This document shows, one piece after another, positions 1 through 6,059 of a stretch of 18,913 nt of DNA. This stretch comes from Propionibacteriaceae bacterium. Its GTDB lineage: Bacteria; Actinomycetota; Actinomycetes; Propionibacteriales; Propionibacteriaceae. Under the pieces are notes generated by a model that had not been told where the DNA came from, did not search any database, and worked only from the letters and a program-made list of their open reading frames with translations. A program made the position numbers and the translations under genes. Where the stretch lies: positions 1 through 18,913 of the forward strand of contig CAJPNZ010000057.1 in assembly GCA_905372155.1 (NCBI GenBank), given 5' to 3'. Each line of letters opens with the position of its first letter. Position 1 is the stretch's first letter.

Positions 1-496
1 GCTGGATGGTGGTGGAATCGTAAACGAACCTCCCATGGATACCCGGGACGTCCGGCATCAGCGGGGAGGTTCCGGTGTTGACGACCACGGCCCCGGCGGT
101 GATGTCGAGGGTCTCCTCCCCGGACCGGACCCGGATCCTGCGGGGGCCGGCGAACCGGGCCTCGCCGCGCACGAGGGTGACGGTCTCCAGGCCGGAGAGC
201 AACGCCTTGTTGGCGGCCCGGAGTTTGTCGATCAGGGCATCCCGGGAAGCGATGGCCTGTTTCAGATACTCGTCCGGGTCCCGGTCGCCGCGTCGCTCCG
301 CGAGATTGACCAAGGTCTTGGTCGGGACACAGGCCACGTTGATGCAGGTGCCGCCGATCATGGCGTCGTCGCGTTCCACCAGCACCACGCGCCTGCCGTG
401 GGACGCGAGATCCCGGGCCAGGGTCTTGCCGGCCTTGCCCCAGCCGATCACCAGGAGGTCGGCCTCCAGATTCAGGGGTCTGGTTGAATCTTCCAT
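1..496 (-). CDS. RclA-like pyridine nucleotide-disulfide oxidoreductase (C-terminus beyond window)
   Basis: This is a class I flavoprotein disulfide reductase. Only the first 165 residues lie in the window, and the gene continues past position 1. The N-terminus has a Rossmann FAD-binding motif, VIGWGKAGKTLA (about residues 16-27), then the redox-active pair in GGTCINVACVPTK (Cys51 and Cys56), and later VVVNTGTSPLMP. The GKAGKTLA and TCIN..C.PTKTLV wording is closest, from memory, to E. coli RclA, the Cu(II)/NAD(P)H-dependent reductase protecting against hypochlorous acid. Mercuric reductase or lipoamide dehydrogenase motifs differ here. The residue before the second Cys is Ala where RclA-type proteins usually have Gly. 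The ATG at 496 starts just ahead of the FAD motif. The gene lies 29 bp after the MATE gene on the same strand and is probably cotranscribed with it. The reductase family is secure; the RclA assignment is likely. Confidence 0.8.
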   Translation of the reverse strand, partial: MEDSTRPLNLEADLLVIGWGKAGKTLARDLASHGRRVVLVERDDAMIGGTCINVACVPTKTLVNLAERRGDRDPDEYLKQAIASRDALIDKLRAANKALLSGLETVTLVRGEARFAGPRRIRVRSGEETLDITAGAVVVNTGTSPLMPDVPGIHGRFVYDSTTIQ

Positions 497-525
497 GGGA
501 CCACTGTATGAGGTTCTCCCGAATC

Positions 526-1839
526 TCAGCCGGTGACGAGCCAGGCATCCGAGCGTTCCCGCCACCACAGGGTCGCGACCCGGGCCCCCATGAAACCAAT
601 GGTGAACGCCAGCCACAACCAGACCAGGCCCGGCACACCCCCGGGGGCGAACCGGGCCACGGCCAGCGCCAGCGGCGCGTACACGGCCAGCGTGATCAGG
701 CTGGCGCGGGCCAGGTAGGGGCCGTCCCCGGCGCCGATCAGGACCCCGTCGAACAGGGTCACCCAGGACGCGATCACCAGCGTGCAACCGATCACCACCA
801 GCACCGCCGCCACCGCGTCACGCACCCCCGGGTCCGGGGTGAACAGCGCGGCCAGGGGGTGCCTGACGAACAAGGTTACGCCCCCGAGCAGAAGGCCGGC
901 ACAGAGCGACCACCCGGCCATGCGGCGTGACAGCGCCCGGGCCTCACCGGGCCTGGAAGCCCCGAGGGCCTGCCCTATGAGGGTCTGCCCGGCGATCGCC
1001 AGGGCATCCAGCACGTACTGCAGGAAACTCCAGATCGTGAACCCGACCTGGTGCGCAGCCAGGGCCACGGCACCCGAACGGGCCGCCGTCCAGGTGGTCA
1101 GCAGCAGGGCGGCGCGCAGCGCCAGGGTGCGGATCAGCAACGGAACACCGACCAACAGGCTGGTCCGCATTCCCGCCAGCCGGGGACGCCACCCCGCCCC
1201 CACCCCGGCCGCGCCGCGGGCCACGATCCCGGCCGCAGTCAACCCCATGAGCGTTTCGGCGAACGCGGTGGCGGCCCCCGAACCCGCGATTCCCATGCCG
1301 AGACCGAAGACCAGGACGACGTCCCCGACCAGGTTCAGGACCGCGGCGCCGATCGCCAGGACCATGGGGGTGCGGCCGTCTGCCATTCCGCGTAGCGTCC
1401 CCGTCGCCGCCAGCACCAGGAACATTCCGGGCAGCCCCGGAAGCGACCAGTGGAGGTAGGCCACGGCCTGTTCGTGGACCGCTCCGCCGGCGCCGAGCCA
1501 AGCGGCCAGCTGCGGCGCGAATCCCCAGGAAACCAAACCGACCACCGCACCGAGGACCAGGGCCAGCCACATGGCCTGAACCCCGGATTCCGCCGCGTCC
1601 TTCTCCCGGTTCGCCCCCACCAGGCGCGCCACGGTGGCGGTAGAACCGTAGGCGAGGAACACGAACACCCCGACCAGCGCCAGGGTCAGCGTGGACCCCA
1701 CCCCCAGCCCGGCCAGGGGATCCGTGCCCAGCTGTCCGACGATCGCGGTGTCGGCCATGACGAACAGGGGCTGGGCGACCAGCGCAGCGAAGGCGGGCAG
1801 GGCCAGCTCCAGGATCCGGCGATTCAGGGAATGCGGCAC
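526..1839 (-). CDS. MATE family (DinF-like) multidrug/toxin efflux transporter
   Basis: The 437-aa product has the usual length and hydrophobicity of a MATE transporter, with about 12 membrane helices in two halves. The N-terminal helix contains LALPAFAALVAQPLFVMADTA and is followed by VGQLGTDPLAGLGVG, typical of the DinF subgroup. A second-half counterpart is ALAAHQVGFTIWSFLQYVLDA. The family exports cationic drugs, metabolites or oxidising compounds using Na+ or H+ gradients; the substrate here cannot be read from sequence. The start is GTG at 1839: a stop codon lies five codons upstream in frame, and the next Met would remove the first helix. No clear ribosome binding site is visible. The start codon is only about 12 bp from the end of an IS-like repeat, so the promoter must lie in or beyond that element. 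It probably forms an operon with the downstream RclA-like gene. Confidence 0.9.
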   Translation of the reverse strand: MPHSLNRRILELALPAFAALVAQPLFVMADTAIVGQLGTDPLAGLGVGSTLTLALVGVFVFLAYGSTATVARLVGANREKDAAESGVQAMWLALVLGAVVGLVSWGFAPQLAAWLGAGGAVHEQAVAYLHWSLPGLPGMFLVLAATGTLRGMADGRTPMVLAIGAAVLNLVGDVVLVFGLGMGIAGSGAATAFAETLMGLTAAGIVARGAAGVGAGWRPRLAGMRTSLLVGVPLLIRTLALRAALLLTTWTAARSGAVALAAHQVGFTIWSFLQYVLDALAIAGQTLIGQALGASRPGEARALSRRMAGWSLCAGLLLGGVTLFVRHPLAALFTPDPGVRDAVAAVLVVIGCTLVIASWVTLFDGVLIGAGDGPYLARASLITLAVYAPLALAVARFAPGGVPGLVWLWLAFTIGFMGARVATLWWRERSDAWLVTG

Positions 1840-1851
1840 CCAGCGAGCTTA

Positions 1852-1915
1852 GGCCCTGTTGCGAAAGTCATGCCCGGCGCGTCCTCGCTCGGACAGCATT
1901 TTTTGCAACAGGACC
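1852..1915. mobile_element. Short IS6-family-like remnant or MITE bounded by inverted repeats
   Basis: The left end ggccctgttgcgaaa (1852-1866) and the right end ttttgcaacaggacc (1901-1915) are inverted repeats matching at 13 of 15 positions, enclosing 34 bp. The pattern GGxxCTGTTGCxAA resembles terminal repeats of IS6-family elements such as IS26 and IS6100; this is from memory. A partial third copy, ggccctgtttg, begins at 1919 in the orientation of the left end. No transposase is present and no 8-bp target duplication is visible. It could be a deletion remnant, two abutting ends or a non-autonomous element. A plain hairpin is possible but would have a long loop. Confidence 0.45.
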
Positions 1916-2010
1916 CAGGCCCTGTTTGCCACCCGGCCGTCAGTCATCATGGTGCCCCTCGCAACGCCGTTCCCCGCCGTTGAGCGGCTCGCCGATAAGC
2001 TGAAGCGGCG

Positions 2011-2025
2011 CGCACCGTTGGTGCG
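2011..2025. promoter_or_regulatory. Small hairpin/dyad upstream of the 2057 gene
   Basis: The sequence cgcacc-gtt-ggtgcg forms a perfect 6-bp dyad with a 3-nt loop, ending 31 bp before the chosen ATG at 2057. It could be an operator or a leader hairpin. No T-tract follows, so it is not an intrinsic terminator. The rest of the 1840-2056 gap holds the IS-like ends and no recognisable gene. Confidence 0.2.
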
Positions 2026-2056
2026 AAACAGAACACGGTCATTCAAGGCAGCGGCG

Positions 2057-2833
2057 ATGAAGTTCTTCTCCCGGTTCAGCCGCAGGCATCTTCCAGACAG
2101 GCCGGAGTTCTTCTCGGGCTACCGCAACGCACCCACGAAAGGGCACGACCCCGTACGTCTCGTCGAGGATCCGGTCCCCGCCGAGGCGCCCGTTCCCGGC
2201 GCCTGGAGGCGGCTGCCGGAGCTGCCCCAAGCCGAGCGCGTCCGCCTGATGATCTCCCTCATGCGCGGCTGCATCGGCGATGTGCTGCCAGAGTCCCTCG
2301 GGGTCATGGAGGCGTGCTGCGCCGATGCGCAGCTGGCGCTGTGGGGCGGACGGTACATCGTCGTCTACACCCTCGTCGATCGCCGCGGAGAGGTCGAGCA
2401 CTTCTGCGGCGGGAATCCCTTCCAGCCGACGTGGCCCTCCCCGGACGACGAGCAACACCACTCGAAGAACATCCGCCCTGTCTGGAGCTTGGTCCCGGAG
2501 CCTCTCAAATCCTTCTACGAACAAATCCACAACGGTTTGTGCTCCGTCTCTTTCGGAGACGGCATCAAGGAGCTGAAGGACGTTGAACGATTCAATGACA
2601 GCGACCGCATGGATGGCGTTGAAAGCGGGATGCCCCTGTACGAACGTTCCCGAGGCCATTACATCTTCCACGAGGACCCGAGCTACGGTGTGCTCCTGCT
2701 CGACGTCAATGGCAGGGAACCGGGAAGGGCGGTCAAGTGCCACACGGTATCGGAGGTGGCATCCGTTCCGGACTTCTGGAACGCGCTCGACAAGGACTTG
2801 GTCTGGTCCTTCATGCCGGGCAGTGAGTGGTGA
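2057..2833 (+). CDS. Hypothetical protein, possibly SUKH (SMI1/KNR4)-like
   Basis: I do not firmly recognise this 258-aa soluble protein. The open frame extends back to 1859, but the first 66 codons overlap the IS-like repeat and read like non-coding sequence, so the ATG at 2057 (MKFFSRFSRR) is preferred. A basic N-terminus is followed by a Pro-rich linker (about 25-50), a helical stretch, then an alpha/beta region. That region has WGGRYIVVYTLVDRRGEVEH, VPEPLKSFYEQIHNG and, near the end, YGVLLLDVNGREPG followed by SVPDFWNAL. The order of a P-x-x-L-x-x-F/Y helix ending in NG, a strand reporting a small-molecule-like phrase, and a final aromatic-rich helix recalls SUKH proteins, many of which are immunity proteins of polymorphic toxin systems. 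The resemblance is weak. No signal peptide or membrane helix is seen. The next gene on the same strand follows after 90 bp and may be cotranscribed. Confidence 0.6.
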   Translation: MKFFSRFSRRHLPDRPEFFSGYRNAPTKGHDPVRLVEDPVPAEAPVPGAWRRLPELPQAERVRLMISLMRGCIGDVLPESLGVMEACCADAQLALWGGRYIVVYTLVDRRGEVEHFCGGNPFQPTWPSPDDEQHHSKNIRPVWSLVPEPLKSFYEQIHNGLCSVSFGDGIKELKDVERFNDSDRMDGVESGMPLYERSRGHYIFHEDPSYGVLLLDVNGREPGRAVKCHTVSEVASVPDFWNALDKDLVWSFMPGSEW

Positions 2834-2923
2834 CCCCGGCAGGGTCCCTGCGCTCATGGCCGTGAAACAACCAATTTCGGACAGAACTGTTGCGATCTCC
2901 GGGATGGCGGGGGCGGGCGCGTC

Positions 2924-3445
2924 ATGAGCAAACCGCGCCGCCCGGAAGATGGCGAAGACGTTCGCAGGAGGCTGCTCCTGTTTCTGGCCGCAACCGACGG
3001 ATTGTCGCCCAGGGAGATCGCCGACGCGCTTGGGAGAACCGCCGCAGGTGAGTACGGAACCGCGGTGGAGGCGATCTGTTCTGGGCTCCACGAGAACAAC
3101 TCCAGGATCTCCGGTGGTGAATCGGAAAACCTCACGAACCTCGTGCTGGCCCTGGGACTGCCCGAGGCGTGCTCGAACCGGGTGATCGAGCAAACGGATG
3201 CGAAACTTCCGCCACCCCCTCGCGCCGGTTTCAACGAGCCCGGGAACGCCAGCGAAAACGTCGAGGACGTGGACTCCTTGGCGGCGAGTGTCCTCGAATC
3301 ATCCGGGCGTCCCGTCGAAGACTCACGGGCTCTCGCCGGGGCGAGAAATCGCGAAACGGCCGCCCTGCGATACACGTGGTTGAGGCGCGGGTGGACGGCA
3401 TCGACGCACAGGCCTTCGTCGATGAACACGACAGCGTGGTGGTGA
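2924..3445 (+). CDS. N-terminal half of a frame-interrupted gene; MafI-like helical module
   Basis: The ATG at 2924 opens a 173-codon frame whose first roughly 140 codons look genuinely coding; the tail after about 3365 does not. Residues 12-82 form an all-helical module with the core GEYGTAVEAICSGLHE, then a polar loop, then LTNLVLALGLP. By eye this matches the pattern of MafI-type immunity proteins (a GEY..A...L core followed by a helix ending in LGL). A Pro-rich and acidic linker follows. The natural continuation is in the -1 frame downstream, giving a joined product of about 685 residues. One extra C in gccgccctgcg (around 3362-3367) would read ..TAAPAIHVVEARV.. without interruption. Alternatively, a GTGA overlap at 3442-3445 would permit translational coupling of two proteins, but coding-like sequence in the second frame already begins well before that point. 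The function is unknown; an immunity or signalling role is inferred. Confidence 0.6.
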   Translation: MSKPRRPEDGEDVRRRLLLFLAATDGLSPREIADALGRTAAGEYGTAVEAICSGLHENNSRISGGESENLTNLVLALGLPEACSNRVIEQTDAKLPPPPRAGFNEPGNASENVEDVDSLAASVLESSGRPVEDSRALAGARNRETAALRYTWLRRGWTASTHRPSSMNTTAWW

Positions 3446-4980
3446 GCGCGAACCACAGCGCCGGACGCGACAACTTCGAGGACAGGATCCTTCGCCGGCT
3501 TCTCATCAACGCCGCCCAGGTCCCGCAACCACCTCAATCCGACTTCGTCAATGTCATTCAACTGGTGGGGAGAAGGCAGTGGGCAGCTGCCCTCACCGTT
3601 TTGTGCACCCAGGTCCACGAACGAAGACTTCCACTTGACTGGCGGAGGACCAAGGCGGTCATCGAGGCGGGCGAGATTCTCGGCATCGATGTCCGGGAAC
3701 TGCTCGCACCCGGGAAACGAGGAGGACCCGGAGGACCAAGGCGTTCCGCGGCAGCGCCGGATCCCCCGCCCCCGGGACCGCAACCCCACCAGCCATCAGG
3801 ACGCGGCGATGGCGAGGCCCCCGCTGATCCTTCCCTGATGCCCTTCCGGGACGTTGGAGAACCACGGTTGGACCACCCGAACCGGATCGCGGTGGTGTGC
3901 GTGGAGCTCCTCCTGCTCGAATGCGAGCGCATTGAGCGCCCGGACCTGCGACCCGTTTTAACGGAAGCCCGGACGATGCTCATCGAGGACCGCTGGGATG
4001 TCGCCTCGGAGTGTGTCGAGGAGGTGGTACGGCAATCCGCGGCGCCCTCTTCGCGGGACGGCGGATTCACGCAGGCATGTGAGTCATTGGCGGACGCCCT
4101 CCACCCGGGGAATCAGAAAGAGCGCGAGCAGCGCCTGCGCGGACTGTGGTTCGAACTCACGCATTCGTGGCGCCAGGAGAAGGACTTCCTACCGAGGCAC
4201 AGGGAGGAGCGGGGGAAGGTCACGTGGATCAACAAGTTCGCTGCATCCGCCTGCATCATCGGGGTACTGATGGCGTCCCTCATCGTTCCTGCGAGCCACT
4301 GCTGGATCCCCCTGCCGCTCTTCCTGATCGGCTGTGGATTCTCGTTGCTCCTCAGGAAACTCCGCGTCCATGTCCTCGTCATCCTGGGGGGCGTTTTTCT
4401 TCTCGCCATCCTGGCTTTCAAGGTGACCGAACCAATGCCTCGCATCGTGCAGGGCGCAAGCGTTTTCCCCTGGCTTCTGGGGGCGCTCGCGGCAACGGCC
4501 ATGTCTCAGCGGGAGGGCGGCGTGAGCGATCGGGAACGGCATCATGGCAGCGAGGCCTTCACCTGCCTGTGGGCAAGGCACCGTGGCGACGACGTTTTCG
4601 AGATTTTCGTGGTCAACGGGAAGCAGAACCACTACGACCACCGGATCATCATGAACTGGAAGGAGGCGACGGAATCCTTCCTGTCGTCGGGTCTCAGTTC
4701 GTCGCTGCGCCGGGAAACCCGGGCGCGTTCGACGAGGAGCGGCGACCCGGCGCATCACTGGGTGCAGTGCTATGCCCGACTCGTCAACCCGCGGCGCATC
4801 GGGCAGGAAATCGTCACTCCCCGGAGCTGGGCTGAAGTGATCGCCACCACTCCCGGCATGAGAAGAGAAGTTGTCGACGAATTCTTTGAGTGGGGGCCAT
4901 CGCCGACATCGCCTCCCGGCCATGACGGCTCGGACGGGGCGTCGCTTTCCATCAACGACGTGCCGTTCTACGGATCGTGA
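3376..4980 (+). CDS. C-terminal part of the same interrupted gene: two more helical modules, membrane helices, novel domain
   Basis: Coding-like sequence in this frame begins at about 3365; GTG codons at 3376, 3391 and 3442 are the only nearby starts. The order is VVEARVDGIDAQAF; a turn-rich SANHSAGRDNF; helical module 2 (about 3469-3702, core RRQWAAALTVLCTQVHE, then EAGEILGID); a Pro/Gly-rich linker; helical module 3 (about 3874-4113, core EDRWDVASECVEEVV, then SLADALHPG); and a charged helix. Next come three or four membrane helices (about 4234-4503, including VHVLVILGGVFLLAILAFKV), and finally a roughly 140-residue soluble domain I do not recognise, with FEIFVVNGKQNHYDHRIIMN and RIGQEIVTPRSWAEVI. 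Modules 2 and 3 appear to be divergent copies of the module at the start of the upstream half. The stop at 4978-4980 converges on the STAND gene, whose stop is at 5040, with 59 bp between and no clear terminator. Function is unassigned. The gene may be a membrane-bound sensor or multi-module immunity protein; this is inference. Confidence 0.6.
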   Translation: MVEARVDGIDAQAFVDEHDSVVVSANHSAGRDNFEDRILRRLLINAAQVPQPPQSDFVNVIQLVGRRQWAAALTVLCTQVHERRLPLDWRRTKAVIEAGEILGIDVRELLAPGKRGGPGGPRRSAAAPDPPPPGPQPHQPSGRGDGEAPADPSLMPFRDVGEPRLDHPNRIAVVCVELLLLECERIERPDLRPVLTEARTMLIEDRWDVASECVEEVVRQSAAPSSRDGGFTQACESLADALHPGNQKEREQRLRGLWFELTHSWRQEKDFLPRHREERGKVTWINKFAASACIIGVLMASLIVPASHCWIPLPLFLIGCGFSLLLRKLRVHVLVILGGVFLLAILAFKVTEPMPRIVQGASVFPWLLGALAATAMSQREGGVSDRERHHGSEAFTCLWARHRGDDVFEIFVVNGKQNHYDHRIIMNWKEATESFLSSGLSSSLRRETRARSTRSGDPAHHWVQCYARLVNPRRIGQEIVTPRSWAEVIATTPGMRREVVDEFFEWGPSPTSPPGHDGSDGASLSINDVPFYGS

Positions 4981-5039
4981 CCCGGCATTTCCTGCAATCA
5001 TTCGCGGACGATGAAGGCTTGTGCGGGTGATCCTCTGGC

Positions 5040-6059
5040 TCAGGAACAGCCGTTCATGAAGGGAACACCGGGCACCAGCCGGGCCCATTCCTGGCTGGTC
5101 AGGGGATCCCCCAGACGGGAGCACAGGTCGGCAGCCGCCGTGGCATTGCTCGGCCAGGCCACGACCGTGTTGTCGGAGAGGGCCAGCAACAGTTGGTCGT
5201 CGGAGAGGTCGGCTCCGGCGATCGAGACCGAGGGATGTTCGATGTGCAGGTCCAGGACGGGGTCTTTCTCCGCATGGTTCCAGACCCACAGATCTCCCGC
5301 GGCTCCGGTGGCCAGCAGGCGGTTTCCGTCGAGGCTGAATCGCAACCTTTCCAAGGGTTCGTGGGCCTCGGAGATCCGGGTCATGACGCGTGGAGCTGCG
5401 GGGGTGCTCAGGTCGATGATCGACATCTCGCCGTTCAATCCCCCCACGGCCAAGAGCCCCGAAGGGGAGAAACCGAAGGCGCTGGGGACCACACGGCCGG
5501 GTAACTCCGTCTCCACCAGAAGCTCCGGCCCGGAACCGGTGACCGCGGCCACGACGTAGCCTGTTCCGGTGGCGCTCGGGGCAGCCACGAGTGTGCCATC
5601 GGCGTTGAAGGCGATCCCACCCTGCCTTGCGCGGAGTCCTCCGGTGAGTTCCCAACCGGAATCCCTTCGTTCATAGAGGACATACCCGGCCTGACCTCGA
5701 TGCCCGACGGCCAGGTGCCTGCCATCGGGGGAAAGCATCAGTTCCGCCGCGGTGGTTTCCTCGATGGTCTGTTCCAGCTCGTATCCGTTGCCGGAGAACC
5801 GGAGAAGAACAATCTTCCCGTTGCGGGACTGGGTTGCCAAGAGGTTGCCCGTGGCATCTGATGTGACAAGGGGCAGGTAGCCGCTGCCATCAGGGCTGGC
5901 CGGCACCGCCACATCCAATGGGGCCGGGACGGAAGAGTCCAGGACACGCGGTCCGGCCCCGGTCGTGACAACGGTTTTCCCGTCCAGATGTTTGACGTCA
6001 TGGATCTCGAGGTCGGTCTCGTGCAGCAGGACGGAGTGCGACGGCCACGACGAATTCCC
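5040..6059 (-). CDS. C-terminal WD40 portion of the HTH-nSTAND1-WD40 protein, after the frame break
   Basis: This frame continues the beta-propeller of the upstream STAND protein. From 6059 it reads NSSWPSHSVLLHETDLEIHD, then repeated WD40-type blades such as LMLSPDGRHLAVGHRG, IAFNADGTLVAAPS, FGFSPSGLLAVGGLNGEMSI, LRFSLDGNRLLATGAAGDLWVW and ADLSDDQLLLALSDNTVVAW. It ends in a C-terminal helix LCSRLGDPLTSQEWARLVPG and FMNGCS, the usual ending of this family (a helix after the last blade with EEW..L.P). No good start codon exists at the break; the TTG at 5918 lies inside the propeller. I therefore read it as the tail of the preceding frame, not a separate gene. Joining the two gives about 1200 residues, normal for the family. 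Confidence 0.75.
   Translation of the reverse strand, partial: GNSSWPSHSVLLHETDLEIHDVKHLDGKTVVTTGAGPRVLDSSVPAPLDVAVPASPDGSGYLPLVTSDATGNLLATQSRNGKIVLLRFSGNGYELEQTIEETTAAELMLSPDGRHLAVGHRGQAGYVLYERRDSGWELTGGLRARQGGIAFNADGTLVAAPSATGTGYVVAAVTGSGPELLVETELPGRVVPSAFGFSPSGLLAVGGLNGEMSIIDLSTPAAPRVMTRISEAHEPLERLRFSLDGNRLLATGAAGDLWVWNHAEKDPVLDLHIEHPSVSIAGADLSDDQLLLALSDNTVVAWPSNATAAADLCSRLGDPLTSQEWARLVPGVPFMNGCS

Noticed and set aside
1859..2056. Upstream extension of the 2057 gene by 66 codons
   Set aside because: The extension starts inside the IS-like repeat and its translation is basic and low in protein-like pattern; the ATG at 2057 gives a more natural start.
2834..2923. Hairpin gcagg-gtc-cctgc after the SUKH-like gene as a terminator
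   Set aside because: The stem is only 5 bp and no T-run follows, so it does not support termination.
2039..3193. Minus-strand open frame of 384 codons opposite the SUKH-like gene
   Set aside because: No recognisable domain and poor composition; the plus-strand frame has protein-like hydrophobic patterning. It is the least certain of the rejections because the plus-strand gene is itself hypothetical.
4981..5039. Bidirectional terminator between the convergent genes
   Set aside because: I looked for a dyad with flanking A/T runs in the 59-bp gap and found none convincing.
4189..5655. Minus-strand open frame of 488 codons spanning the convergent gene junction
   Set aside because: It covers both the membrane protein and the WD40 region in the wrong frame; the product is Arg/Gly/Pro-rich nonsense, while the other frames show real motifs.
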